Positions 32,401 to 44,251 of a DNA stretch of 64,000 nucleotides are shown here, in pieces; the first letter of the stretch is position 1, and the number at the start of each line of letters is the position of its first letter. Origin of the DNA: Sphaerolaimus hirsutus (taxonomy: Eukaryota > Nematoda > Chromadorea > Monhysterida > Sphaerolaimidae); the NCBI GenBank assembly GCA_964036195.1, contig OZ038451.1, forward strand, positions 9,800,529 to 9,864,528. The letters run 5' to 3'. The position numbers and the translations under genes were made by a program. Under the pieces are notes generated by a model. That model made no database searches. It saw only the letters and a program-made list of their open reading frames with translations, and was not told the DNA's origin.

Positions 32401-35400
32401 CTCAAATCCATGAAATTTCACTCAATCGTGTGCCCGTCGCTGTATATGTAGTGTATTTCCATACATATACAGTGCTTTCTGGCGCTAGCGCCAGCGCCAA
32501 TGTCGCCATGGCGTGACGCCTACGAATGGCGCCAGCGCCATGGCGCCATCACCTCCCTTTGTAGGCAACATTTTAGGGGGGGGCTGAGCCCCCCCCCCCG
32601 TTCGCGGGGCTCCGTAAACAAACAGCCCCCCCCCCGCTCAAAAATCCTGGATACGTCCCTGCCCTACACACACTAGTTTTCACCGGGACCGATGTGAAAA
32701 CTGAAATGGCGACATGACGACATCCAGCCTACTCTTTTTGTACGCTATGTGTTTTAGTTTTAAAATTTTTTAAGTTTAACTTTCATTAATTTTAATTCCA
32801 ATTAAAATTAAATAAAATCATTCAACCGTGTTCATTAATCTGCATTTGAAAAAAATTCAGTTTTCCCACAAAGTCACGGTGAAAACTAGTGTGTGTAGGC
32901 ACAATGGCCACACACACACTAGTTGACATCGACACCAAATGTCAACTGGTTCCTATCCCAATTCCAAGCTTGGGAACATCGTTCGTTGGCTCGTCAGCAA
33001 GCTTTCAATTGGGGTCGGAACCAGTTGACATTTGTTGTCGATGTTAACAAGTGTGTGTGGGCCCAATCACTTGAATTGAAACCCTGTATCTAGGTTCAAT
33101 TGGTAAGATGTAAACAACACCAGTTGTCCAAAACATTTTTTTCGCCACGTGTTTTAATTATGCTAATATTCATGACGCATTTCCGAATGACTCACACACA
33201 CAACGATCGATTAAAAATCCAAACTCAATCCACATGAATCATTCGAAAATCCTTAATTCTCATTTACCCAGCCCCGCAGCTCAGTAGTCTTAGATTCGTA
33301 TCACTAGCCCATGCGAAAATCCCGTCGCAACCCGCGGCCCGCGGCGTGCTCAATCAATTTCCACCCATATAAGCGCGTTCACATCAAACCAGCTGTTGTT
33401 AAAAGTTGTTAAAAGTACCCAACTTTTACCAAAGTATACGTATGCGTAAGTATTTTGTTTTACTCACCCCCGAGTACAGAAAGCGTAAAGTAATTTTTTA
33501 CTTTTTCAAAGTAAATGAGAGTGAAATACTTTTTTTCCAGAAAGCGTAACTGCGAGTATTTTTTCTCAGGAACACGTAAAAGCAAATAAAATTACTTTTT
33601 TTTCTCTGGAAAATGTAGAGGGAGCATTATGAATGTTAACCCTGGACAACAATAAGGTGCTTTCTTTCTATAAAAAAGAAATCTTAATGAAAATCAGGGG
33701 CCTTGAATGGCAAAGCAAAAATACTCTTTCTTCACTCGGAAAATATACTTTACTGTACGCGAGCACTCTCAAAAAGTAAGCGTACAGGCGAGTACATCTA
33801 CTGTTTTCAAAGTATGCGCATAAGTATTTACTCGGTACTCGAGTATGCGTACTTTTTGAGTAAAAGTAAATACGCATTTACAACTGTGCAATCCAGCGGC
33901 GCGTGCCGCGCGACCGATCCGCTCGCAAAAAGCTACAAACTCAGGGCTGCTTTGTGCCGCGAAGCCGCCCCCCCCCCCCCCGATTCAAGCCACGCGAAGT
34001 GGGTGGTCCGCAAAACTCGCGCAGAGCGATGGCAAAGGCGCAGCGGAAATGGCGCCGCGCCGTTTGATGTGATCGTGACATGTGATTTGTCATGACAAAT
34101 GTGATGACGAATTTGCCATCGTCATGCAGTGTCAGGCAACGTGGCAAATTGTCATGCGAACCTCACTAATAAAATCTTTTCTTCTTTGTTTTGATTGACA
34201 TTTTGCATGACATTTGACTTGACTCGGGGCTACCCCCAGAGAGTACGGAGTCCCAACGGCAAACACAATCGGTGATTTGCCAACACTGGCGCCACAAAGT
34301 CCAAATGGCGCACTATATAGTGCCCACAAAAGGCTTCACCGCCAGCCGCCATTAATTACCATCGACACTGTCTGCACAATTCTCAGCCACGCGCCACTGT
34401 AATTCCATTCGCGCGAACACGCCGTCTTTCTTATGCGGCTATTTAGTGTCCGGGGGTCCTTCACGATGAATACCAAATCAGCGCATTTATGCATCTCGCA
34501 CTACGAACTAGATTGACCAAAGATGGATTGATTACGGCACTTTGAATGGACGGTAAAATATTTAAGTGACTTGACCGGCTGTAAATGAGTGGGTGGTACA
34601 CGTCACCAGGCGCGTGCCTTTTTAATTGCTTCGTTTGAGAGAGTTTTTTTACAAATCTTAGCGGTAATTGACAGAAAATTGTAAATATCACAGCTGAGAG
34701 TATCACCTGGTATTTCACAAGCGGGGGTATTCCTGATTTTGACTGTCCGGGGGTTTGATAGATAGCAACAGTGGGTTTTGTAGATTTGGACTATATAAAC
34801 TAGTGATTTTGAAGGTGAAAAACTATAAAATGGTGTGAAAATCAGCGATTTTGAGCTAAAATTGAAGCAAAATTTCTCAAAAAGCGCTCCAGATAGCTAG
34901 TAGAAGAATAGCTGAAAATAGGCAACAGGAACACGTATCGGATATGAATTAAAATCTACAAAAAATTATAGACAGATAGTTGAGGATTTAGGGGATAAAC
35001 GCCAAAAATTTGCCTCAGGGATGGATAGATATCTAGGCAACTTGGGGGGGGGGTCAACCACCCCCTTTCCTACTCCAGCACCTTATTGACATAAACTACA
35101 GCACTGAGTTTTCAGAGCTTTCTTTAAGGAAAAGTACCATAATCAATCTTAAAAAACACATTTCCTATCCAAGCAGCGCATACTGAACAAGCAAACGCAA
35201 GCAGCACACAAAAGTGACGCCCCGAGACTGAGATCCCAGTACTTTCACCACAGTCGATTCACGCCTTTCAAACAACCCCATTTAAAACACAAACCAAAAA
35301 CAATACCCACTTTGAGGTAATCGGTGAGCGCGCCGTTGTGCATGTAGTCGGTGACGAGCCAGTACTGCTCCTGGCCGAGCTCGGGCGACCCGCGCACGTC

Positions 35401-38400
35401 GGATTCTATGTACGTCACGATGTTCGCGTGCTCGCGCATGCCCTGCGAACGCGGTTGAGTCATTTGGGTTTAGCGAGTTTGAGTTAAGATTAGGGGTGGC
35501 CAAAAAAGGTTGTTTTTTTTCGACGACCTGAGGGGTTTTTTAAAAAACAGTTCCGATGGTACGGGTTTTTTTAACATAAAACATTGTTTTTAAACCTTTG
35601 AAAAAGCCCGGCTATCTCTAGTTAGGATGATCGAGTGAGTAAGCGAGAACTGCACACACAAGTAGGGTTCAAACGATATATCGTATCGAATATCGGATAT
35701 TGACCATTTTTAATATCAAATATTGACCATTTTTTCGATATATCGAACCTGTACTGTGTCCCTAAGTAAAGTTTTTATTTTCAGTTTGAAATATTTGTGA
35801 TTGATATGATTTACTTATAGTATTTTATCTGATGAGTAAAAGTACAATATTTATAATGTTATTTTTGTTGGAGTGCTAAATTTGAAGCCTGAAAATGCTG
35901 ATATGCTATTTTTGCAACATGCATTGAGCAATTCAGTTATAACTTATAAGTATGAACTGTAATATCTACCAATCGTTTTTTTGCCTGATACACTTTGATT
36001 CATCATGTTTTTCTTCCATTTTCTACTTTTGACTGATGTAAACCTTTTTAAAATCACTTGTACCATTCACATTTCAGTAAAGCGATGATTAACCATGTGT
36101 GCAAACTGCAACCACATGAAGATACAATATGCCGCTTGCAGTTTGCCTTGCTATACCAAAAGCAAATTGCAATATCGAATATCGAAAATATCGAAATATC
36201 GAATATCGACCATTTTTTATATCTAATATCGATATTGAGGTTCCATATCGTATCGATATCGAATATCGAGTTTCAGAAAAAAATATCGAATATCGATATC
36301 GAAAAGTCATATCGTTAGAACCCTACACACAAGTTGACATCGCAAATTCATGTCAATTGAATGTCAACTAAATAAAACAAAAACAAATCTAAACCATCAA
36401 ACAGAAACAATGAAAATAAAGTGTCACGATGGGAAATCAACTATGCTCTGTCACATAGGAAAGTTGGAATCACATAATCAAAAAACTTGTTGAATTTAGT
36501 TGACACGAATTTTGATGTCAACTAGTGTGCGGGAGGAACAACCGACCATGACACCGTAGATATCCTTCTCTTGGACCCACGAATCGACGTCGATAGATGG
36601 AAAAACCTTTACGGCCACCAGGCGATCGCTTATACGACCGCGGTAAACCTGTGTAAATATGTTGGCATAAGTGCTTTTAGAGCGTGCATGAACTGTTTCC
36701 CTCCCATTTGGCCTAGGACAACTCGGAAAAAACCTACATTACATGTGTATTATACACCCGCCACTCCCCCCCTTCGAAAAACAACAACAAACCGTGGAGC
36801 TTTTTGCTGTGAACAGATTCAATAGGCTTCTTGCCAAACGGCTTTTTTTGCACCAAGAAATGTGTACGGAAACATCCAGTGACCCATCTTATGCCACTTC
36901 TCAGACATCTTAGTGTTTTAGACCTTTTTGTGAAAATTCAGGGAAACCCTAAATACCAGAACCTTGTCCAAAATCCCGATCACGAAAAAAAATGTCAATC
37001 TCGATTCCGATCCCGTGACCTCAACGTCAATCCCAAAAAATCTACAAAAAAAACAATCCCGATCCCGTGACCCGAAGCTTCCCTATCCCGTCAGGTCAAT
37101 CGGTTTGAACCCGGCAGTATCAATTTCGAAAACTTTAAACCCCACTACGGTTCACAACTTCAAACTTGACAGCAATTAGCAACATGACAAACCTGGCCGT
37201 ATCTACCCTTAGCTACCACAGCGTCCAGTTTGAGCCCTTTGAGCGCATTCGGCGTGCCGTCGATGCGATTCGCGGATGATAGTAGTATCGATTCGGTGGT
37301 GCCCATCTGCAGAGAGACAAGATTTGGTGTGGCATGAAGAATTGCAACGGTGATTTATGGCTAGCAAGGGTTGCTTTTTTAGCGGGTTTAGTAGATTTTG
37401 AACCTCTAACTGCGGGGTGCTCAATGAATAGTGTGTCCTACGGATAGGAAAGATTGTTGAAATCGATATTTTGAGTCATTGGGGCAACAAAAATGGCTGT
37501 TTATATAAAAGTTTGACTGTTACATAACCAAACTTGCAATCAATAGCTGTTCAGTTCGTATGTTACAATTGATTGATTCCGAATGGGGGTGCAGCTAACC
37601 CTCACAAATCGGGCAGCTATCTATCCCGGAGGCCCGCTCAGCTGGCTTCCGAAAGAAATTAAAATCGTGAAAACAGCTAACCTGAGGAACGCCATCCAGC
37701 CTATGCTTTCGTTCATAGTTAAGCATTTGATACTTGCGGTAAATGAAATACGCCGCCACAACAATCACCGCCAGCAAAATGATAGGAATTAGAATCGTTA
37801 GAACGTCCCAAAGCGTCGCCGCCTTGTCGTATGGAGGAAAGCTGGTCGTCTCGGCACCTGTGTGAAACATTCGGACGTGTTCCGGTCACTTAAATAAATC
37901 ACTGGTGAATCGCCGTTTAGCATTTCCACGAAGGCATACAAAAGACACCATCCTCCCCACCCCACGCATGACAGGGTCTTTTACATGACATTTGACACTT
38001 TGCAGGGTCTTTTTCAGGGTCTGGAACTGCCCATGGGGGTCTTTCAAGTCGGGGGGGGTGAATTCAAAGGGGACAAAGATTCTTCAGCCCAATTTTCCGA
38101 ACCGACAACTGAATTTTTTTTAAATGCTTATAACTCTCGAATGACATGAGTATGTATCGGAAAATTGGCATTCACGGACACTTAACTAATGAGTATACTT
38201 CACTAGCTTTTCTTGAAGATATGAAACTTTATTCCGGAAAAATGGAACTTTTTCACGTTTTCAATTTGTCGGCACAAGTCGCAGTGTAAACGCTGCTTAA
38301 CAGTACCAGTACAGTACCAACAGTGAAATCTACAACCCAAACCAACTGGGCCCCAACACATCCACATCGGCCTTGCTCAGCGCCAAGCGCACGTCGGCGT

Positions 38401-39729
38401 TGCACATGTCGCCGGCGCAGCAGCAGAAGTAGGTGAGCTGCTTGTCGCCGGGCAGGGCGTCGTCGTGGCCCGCCGCAACGCACGAGTCCCCAGGCAGGCA
38501 TACTTGGAGCACTTGGTAGGACCAGCATCGTTTTAGTTGTAGCTGTGGGGGGGGGGGGGGTTAAACGATGACAGAAATTCGGTGACATTGGATCAGGGTT
38601 CAAACGGGATCGCGATTCCGAATACCGATGATTTTCGGGATTTAGTGGTCCCGATCCCGATACCCCAATCCCGTCCTATCTCAAAAATTTTCGAAATCCC
38701 GGTCCCAGAAAATTTTGAGCAAAAGATAAAAACGTTAAAAAAAACACCTATGCACTGAGAAATATGAACGCAATTATCCTGTGTGCTTTTATGCCGCTTT
38801 TCTGGCGTGTTTTTGTGTGTTTCACACCTTTTTCGAAAAATTAAAGAAAAACCCTCTATACCTCTAACTTGGCCTAAATCCCGATCCCGTGACACCAATC
38901 CCGACCCTGAAAACGCAAAAGCAAAAAGACAATCCCGATCCCAAAAACACTCAACAAAAAGAAAACAATCCCGATCCCGAAAAGTCAATCCGTTTGAACC
39001 CCACATCGACCTCACCCGCCTGATGATAACAAACCTTGAACCCATCAGTCCCATTCTGCCACACGGCCATGCAGCCGACCCTAAAACCGGGCTTGCGCTG
39101 CTGCGGGCACACCTGCTCCGTCACGGGGCAGTCCTCCTCGCTGATGCCGCTCGCGTTGCAGTCGGCCAGCGAGTAGCTCTCGCAGCGCGTCGAGCTGGGG
39201 GCGAACACGTTTGCCATTTTACCGGGCATTTTACATGACTTTTGACACTTCGCATGACATTTGACATATTACAGGTGTTTGCCATTTTACCGGGCATTTT
39301 ACATGACATTTGACACTTTGCATGACATTTGACATTCTACAGGGCATTTTACAGGTGTTTACCACTTTACCGGGCATTTTACATGACTTTTGACACTTTG
39401 CATGACATTTGACATTTTACAGGGTCTGGGACTGGCACCTGAGCAGCGCGCCCAGCCGCCGCAGGCTAGTGTGCGTCCGCCGGTCCCCCTCGATCAAAGT
39501 GGTCGCGCCGCACAGGGACAGAATGCCTGGGTTATGCGGTGAGTTTGAAGCATAGGTTCGTGGAAGGCTGCTGACGTCACACGGTGAAGCGTGAGAATGG
39601 ACCGAAAAATACCGGGTCCAATTACTGGCAATGTGCCAAAGAAAACTAAGTTTCATACATCGACTAGGAAACAGATCCCGAACACGCACCTGCAACGCTC
39701 AACACCAAAAAACTCCTAAATAGCGCCAT
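29337..39729 (-). CDS. Activin receptor type II (punt-like) Ser/Thr kinase, 13 exons
   Basis: Minus-strand exons: 39729-39690, 39526-39439, 39194-39016, 38511-38347, 37857-37682, 37306-37193, 36648-36547, 35442-35311, 32153-32026, 31563-31449, 30986-30816, 30368-30270, 29759 to about 29337. The first twelve sum to 1509 nt (503 codons) with consistent phase. Signal peptide [14 protein letters not shown]; Cys-rich ectodomain with the CCCAGDMCN block typical of type II receptors; one transmembrane helix; kinase with GRYGQV loop, VAVK lysine, HRDFKSRN, DFG and YMAPEVLE. It binds activin/BMP-class ligands and phosphorylates type I receptors upstream of Smads. The C-terminal tail reads into a family H element, so its true stop is uncertain. 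The expected protein is near 510-550 aa. Confidence 0.93.
29500..37306 (-). CDS. Activin receptor kinase-domain exons
   Basis: Eight exons. The glycine-rich GRYGQV spans the 37193/36648 splice. The ATP-anchoring lysine is in LVAVKVF (about residue 268). The catalytic HRD spans the 32026/31563 splice (about 374-376). DFG is near 394, followed by [24 protein letters not shown] and WDHESEARL near the end are type II receptor hallmarks. All catalytic residues are present, so the kinase should be active. Long introns hold E, N, I, L, M, P and A elements. Confidence 0.92.
29776..30200. mobile_element. Family I-like element in a receptor intron
   Basis: It opens GTTGTTGAAACGTATTTACG, has the CTCGAG/TACGTATACTC and TTTTCAAGGCATAGAAAGG blocks of family I, and runs to CACGTTTACGTATAC. 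The right terminus is decayed. Confidence 0.65.
31581..31973. mobile_element. Family A element 17 bases from a receptor splice acceptor
   Basis: The left end is TAGGGTTCAAACGTGATCCC and the right end is a mutated GTCTGAACCGG. The 8-bp duplication AAAACACG is perfect (31573-31580, 31974-31981). The acceptor of the exon starting at 31563 (minus) lies only 17 bases away, so the element sits within the branch-point/pyrimidine region. Confidence 0.85.
32213..32907. mobile_element. Family M element interrupted by L
   Basis: The left end GGCCCTACAC is split from CACTAGTTTTCACC by the L insertion. The right end is GGTGAAAACTAGTGTGTGTAGG. Confidence 0.75.
32226..32661. mobile_element. Family L element with perfect duplication
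   Basis: The ends are CAAGGACGTATCCAGG and ATCCTGGATACGTCCCTG. The duplication CCCTACAC is perfect (32218-32225, 32662-32669) and duplicates part of the M terminus it entered. Internal GGCGCCAGCGCCATGGCG words and poly-G/C runs. Confidence 0.88.
32907..33063. mobile_element. Family P element
   Basis: The ends are GGCCACACACACACTAGTTGAC and a complement closing GTGTGTGTGGGCC. The arms have AAATGTCAACTGGTTCC. A second copy is at 47479-47607. Confidence 0.78.
33401..33892. mobile_element. Family I element (gcatac subtype)
   Basis: The ends are AGTTGTTAAAAGTACCCAAC and AATACGCATTTACAACTGTG. The arms have GCGTAAAGTA and CTCGAGTATGCG words. No clear target duplication. Confidence 0.75.
34240..35310. 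other. Receptor intron sequence without recognised gene
   Basis: Mostly unique sequence. A stretch at 34860-35060 shares the GATAGATAGCTAG and TTTTGAGC blocks with the CC element near 54827, so it is probably a decayed CC relative. Poly-G run at 35045. Confidence 0.45.
35655..36536. mobile_element. Family N element interrupted by E
   Basis: CACACAAGTTGACATCG begins the N body after the E insertion. The right end is TGTCAACTAGTGTGCGGG, 11 bases before the donor of the receptor exon 36648-36547. Confidence 0.7.
35663..36325. mobile_element. Family E element (ATATCG words)
   Basis: The ends are TAGGGTTCAAACGATATATC and GATATGACTTTTCG-type complement closing GTTAGAACCCTA. The duplication CACACAAG is perfect (35655-35662, 36326-36333). 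The arms are runs of AATATCGATATCG. It shares TAGGGTTCAAAC with family A but uses a different word. Confidence 0.88.
36950..37112. mobile_element. Degenerate family A element in a receptor intron
   Basis: AATCCCGATCACG and CCGATCCCGTGACC words lead to CGGTTTGAACCCGG. The left end is missing. Confidence 0.55.
37682..39729 (-). CDS. Activin receptor ectodomain and transmembrane exons
   Basis: Five exons. Exon 1 has ATG at 39727-39729 and [14 protein letters not shown], continuing hydrophobic through [10 protein letters not shown]: a signal peptide of about 22-26 residues. Exons 3 and 4 carry the three-finger ectodomain cysteines ([46 protein letters not shown]) and an N-glycosylation sequon in WQNGTDG. 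Exon 5 encodes [20 protein letters not shown] (about residues 173-197) followed by a basic stop-transfer RKYQ. The intron between exons 2 and 3 is a family Q element. Confidence 0.9.
38597..39003. mobile_element. Family A element in a receptor intron
   Basis: The ends are CAGGGTTCAAACGGGATCG and ATCCGTTTGAACCCCA. CCCGATCCCG words in both arms. The target duplication is not clear. Confidence 0.75.
39195..39438 (-). mobile_element. Family Q element that is exactly a receptor intron
   Basis: On minus, exon 2 ends GCGCTGCTCAG and the element starts GTGCCAGTCCCAGACCCTG. It ends GTTCGCCCCCAG and exon 3 begins CTCGACGCG. The join is phase 2 and gives [14 protein letters not shown]. The interior has about three tandem copies of an 80-base unit with TTTACCGGGCATTTTACATG. 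This is the same family as three AASDH introns. Confidence 0.87.
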
Positions 39730-39903
39730 AGCGCAATGCTTCTTTGTGTCCGGCGAGATTCTCGCGGCTCGCCGTCGGTCGGGGAGATGCAACAACAGTT
39801 CGGCCACACTTGACACGTTTTCTTTTTTGGAGGGGAAGTAGCAGTTGTTCGTAATATCCGGAAAATGGCATGACGTTGTCTTCAGCGCCTAGCGTTGGAT
39901 TAT

Positions 39904-40330
39904 ACCGTATTTCCTCGAAATACCCCCGGGGGTTGATTGTTTCATAGTGGTCCCGAGAGGGGGGTTATACGAGGGGGGGTATTTCGAGGGGGGGGGGGGG
40001 TTATTATTTCACAAGACAATTTTTGAAAACCAAGTATGAAATTGTCGTCTGAAACGTACAAAGACGTTGAAAAATGCAACAAAAACTGCCAGTTATAAGG
40101 TTCTGTAGACTAATATTAGTATGTAGATGGTATGTACACTGTTCTAACGTGACACCGACATTGTTGTAACGTGTGTTCTGCAGTACACAGAACACAAACT
40201 ACAGTTATTGTCATGTACATTCCCTTTACACTCAATTTGGGGGGGGTATTTTGAGGGGGGGTGATTGTTTCATAGTGGTCCCGAGAGGGGGGGGTCAAAC
40301 GAGGGGGGGGGTATTTCAAGGAAATACGGT
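39904..40330. mobile_element. Family R element upstream of the activin receptor
   Basis: The ends are ACCGTATTTCCTCGAAATAC and GTATTTCAAGGAAATACGGT. GGTCCCGAGAGGGGGG occurs in both halves. It lies about 175 bases upstream of the receptor start codon, close to its likely promoter. Confidence 0.82.
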
Positions 40331-40895
40331 ATATCAAAATTGAAAAAGCTGCCATATTTAGTGAAAAAGATGCGACGCGTGGTTTATCACCAATAAAACA
40401 ATTTTCATTTTTTTGCTTACGACATTAATTCTCGACGTTTTGACAATGAAACTCCAATCGACCGGATAATTTGCGGATTCTGGGAACGCTCGTAACTATT
40501 GTGTAACTTATGTTCGGTTCTATCAAATGGAAGAGAACCCGTATGTGATTTTGGCAGCCGGCCAAAAAGTGGGTATCGCTTTTATAATAAATACAGTAGG
40601 CCAAAATAGATACATAACCGTATAAGATATATTATAGACAAAAAAAGGGATGGTAAAGTTTAGAATGGACAAAATGGGATATATGTTAGCGATTTTGAGC
40701 AAAACAGTTGCGGAATAATCGCTCGGACTTGGACGTGGGTCAAATCGCTTGAGTAACTTGGGCGTGGGCCAAGTTTACATACGTGACCCGATCCGATCAA
40801 ATTGACACGATCCGAGCGAAATGAACGTTGTGGGACATCTGGCTACCGCGTTTCCCAACTTGTGCCTTTGAATCCAGCTGTAGTAATTATTGGCA

Positions 40896-41096
40896 AAACA
40901 CACATAGTTGACAGATGTGTGTCAACCGTTTTGTGTCAACTCAGATTTCGGCTGCACGTTTCTAAATGCAGATGCAGCAATGTTGAATTAAATACTACGG
41001 CAAATGCATTGGAAGATCGCTGTGCGACGTGTGAAGATGAAATCTGAGTTGACACAGGCCAGTTGACACACGTGTGTCAACTAGTGTGCGGGCCGC
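40896..41096. mobile_element. Family O element
   Basis: The ends are ACACATAGTTGACAGATGTG and GTGTCAACTAGTGTGCGGGCC. It has CAGATTTCGGCTGCACG arms. Confidence 0.78.
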
Positions 41097-42740
41097 CATT
41101 AGTGTGAGCAGAGTGTGAATTGGAGCACTATTAAACGTTTAAACGTTACAAACACGGTCATTATTCATCTTGAATGGGTGCCATGTCAATGTCATGGCCA
41201 CGCCTTCTTATTGGAATGCATAAACGGAATGATTGATTGTGAACCTTCTACATCTGGAATTGAACAGGGCATATATTTACGCATTTAAAAACGTAACTTA
41301 CAATATTTTAGTGCGCGATCCCATATTTCACGTGGGCATGGTTCTACGGGGATTGAATTTTTCTGGAAGTGTGTTTTTTTACAATTTGTTTTTGCGTGGG
41401 CTGGTGCGTGAATCGACATCCGCATGCGTAACCAGTTCAATTCGACACTCACGTAATATTGTGTTGAATTTTCCCATGGTGGATTATTCATGTAAGTGCA
41501 CTATTTTTTCGGTTAAATCGGCCAGGCGATCGGCAATGAAAATTTTTACTTCCGAGAATTGTTTTCGAATTTCTCGATTTTCATCTGGAAAAATGTGAAA
41601 AATCGGGAAACATTGCATCATTCATCTCACGGAATATTTCCAACCGTCGCTAGCCATAAACAATAATACTTTCCATGTCACCTCGATTAACTTGTTTCTG
41701 TTGAATAACTCCTCCCCTTTGAATTATCAACACAGTGAGAGCCAATGAGAAGAACTCCCTCAAATAATCCCAAAATTACGGGTTGCAAATAAAAAGCAAA
41801 TGACCCCCTTAGTCACGGAAAAATGCTTCATGCAACGTGTAAGCAATGTTCTGAAAGCATGTAATTTTGTTCGACGCCAACAATCATGGAAAATACCCTA
41901 AATCCTCGAATAAGACCCCCTTGAATAACACCCCCACCCCTTTGAATAGCTGCCCCTGTTGGCCGTGTAAGGACAAAAATAACTCCCCCTTTCAATACCT
42001 AAGTCCCCTCTCTTGAATAATTCCCCCCTCCTGAATAACCCCCCCCCCCTCAATGGTGCAACACAAGCTGGTTTCATGGTTCCAATTTCAAAAACTCGAT
42101 CGAAATTTTGTGATCTGCAAAAATAGAATGTTCATGGACCGATCTTTTCTGTCAACTAATATTTACTAGTGCGTTGAGTCCAAGTGTTCAGTTTCGGGAT
42201 GGTGAAAAGTGTCAATCAGCGTTCGCGTCGCCATTCAGTTTTTGAACTAGTTTTCAAATTGGAACCATTAAACTAGTTTGTGTGTCCACTGTGATCCGTG
42301 GAAAACATGCTACAAAAATTTTAAAAAACGATCAATGTAAATATGTAATCAGTCACACGACGGAGCAATTCCTCCGGTATTCCGGTTCTATTAAAAAACT
42401 TTAGTTATGGTTATATTTATAATAATATTTTTCACTTTTTTCGCAATAGTTTCTATTATTACAGAACAGATTCTCTTTTTGCATGTAAATAAAAATTTGT
42501 TTTGGTAGCGGTGAGTTTTTTATCGACACACTTTGTGCTCCATAAATAATGCGAACTATCGACAAAATGTATCAATTAACGATCTGAAAGGGAAGCGTGC
42601 ATGCATTTTTCTTGACTCGATCATATCGATTGAATCGACTGCCGTTGATGTAAAAATAAACCTATAAAATATGTATACCTATTATTTACCTATTCACGTA
42701 TTTTTCGTGGAAGCCGCAATTGCAGAACTCAGATTTCTAA
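41097..42740. other. No gene recognised; decayed R-type repeat
   Basis: Positions 41695-42060 contain CCCCCTTGAATAA words of a decayed R element. The rest is AT-rich unique sequence with no protein similarity or splice-consistent exons. Confidence 0.45.
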
Positions 42741-43236
42741 CGATGGCAAAAAAAATCGAAAATTCGAAAACGTTTTCGAATTTTTTAGGACTTTTCGAAT
42801 TTTTGAGCACGCGGTGAAAAAAAATACATAAAAATCGATTTTTTCAAAAGATTCGAAAAGACTTTTCGAATTTTTTATAGGTAATTAGAGGCATTGATAT
42901 GTATTCTTAAGTTCCATGTTCTAAATCAATTGACAATTGACTTGCAGTGTGTCTGAGCTATAAATTGAGTTATTGCAATAAAGATGTAAAACGTTGAGTT
43001 CCGAGTTCAATTAAGTTTTGAATAAAATATTTTGAAAAAATTTAGAAAACTTTTTTTTTAAATTCGAAAACTACCAAAAAATTCGAAAACTACCAAAAAG
43101 TTCAAAAACTACCAAAAAAATTCGAAAACTCAATTCGAAAATTCGAAAACTGTTTTGGAGGAAAATTCGAAAATTCGAAAAGTCATTTCAGAAAAAATAC
43201 TAAAAATTTAAATACTTTTTTCTGGATGGTTTGCCA
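42741..43236. mobile_element. Family G element (AATTCGAAAA words)
   Basis: The ends are GATGGCAAAAAAAATCG and GGTTTGCCATC. The arms repeat AAAATTCGAAAA on both sides of an AT-rich centre. No target duplication found. Confidence 0.65.
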
Positions 43237-43266
43237 TCATTACAGATTTCCGCGGCCGTACAGCAG

Positions 43267-43769
43267 CAGAGTTGTTAAAAGTACTGATCTTCTTTAAAAG
43301 TAAACATAAACGTTAAGTATTTTGTTTTACTCACACACGAGTACAGAAAGCGTAATGTATTTTATGTTTACTTTTACACTGCGTAAAAGGTGAGTAAATT
43401 ACTAGTAAAAATTAGTATTTTTTCAAGGAAAATGGGTATTTTTCTCACAGAAAACGTAAAAGTTGGTATTTTCCTCACAAAAATAGCATAAAAATTGGTG
43501 CAGATTCAATTTTTACTCTGAAATACATCAAATATGTGTTTCTCTCTCCTGATAAGTATTTCCTAGGCAAATGTCATGTTTGTCACTTTCTGTCTGGCAA
43601 AATGACATTTTCTGTCCCCTTAAAATACGTTTTATGAACTCGCGTATTTTCAAAAAGTACGCGAGTATCTGAGTATCGGTATTTTTTCGGCAGGAAACGT
43701 AAATGTATTTACGCAGTACGCGAGTATACGTATTTATCGAGTAAACGTAAATACGTTTTAACAACTATG
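43267..43769. mobile_element. Family I element
   Basis: The ends are CAGAGTTGTTAAAAGTACTG and ACGTTTTAACAACTATG. The duplication is TACAGCAG (43259-43266) and TACGGCAG (43770-43777), 7 of 8. Confidence 0.85.
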
Positions 43770-44251
43770 TACGGCAGTCACCATGTCAATTCGGCAACAC
43801 AATCACTATCTCATTTTAATGTGCCTAGGTATTTGTGTGTGATATTTTTAGGCAGATCTCCAGTTTCACACAGCCCGTGCACGATTTCCAATTTGCGTCA
43901 CATTTGTTATTCTATTGAAATACATATTTATGCGCAGGTAATTATTTCCCCTTGACCAATGTCAGCGTGTTATTTTTTCCGGGCAATGCCAAATTTGTTT
44001 ACACTGGATGACAAATGAATTAATTAAATTATCTTTCCTTACCAGAATTGTGAATCAGACGACAGAAAATTCAACATCACATTTCCCGGTTCTTTATGAT
44101 TGTTTATCTTTACCCCCGCACGCAATTCTCAGTTTTGGCAGATAGTTGGCCGAGTTTATTGCACTGCCAAACATATATCTATTTACAACTCAATTACGTT
44201 AGGTTTTTCATAGGAAGGTTTTTGAATGGCGTTTTCGTCAATATTGCATGT

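Noticed and set aside
33703-34095. 130-codon plus-strand frame
   Set aside because: Starts in family I repeat sequence and crosses low-complexity poly-C; no family similarity.
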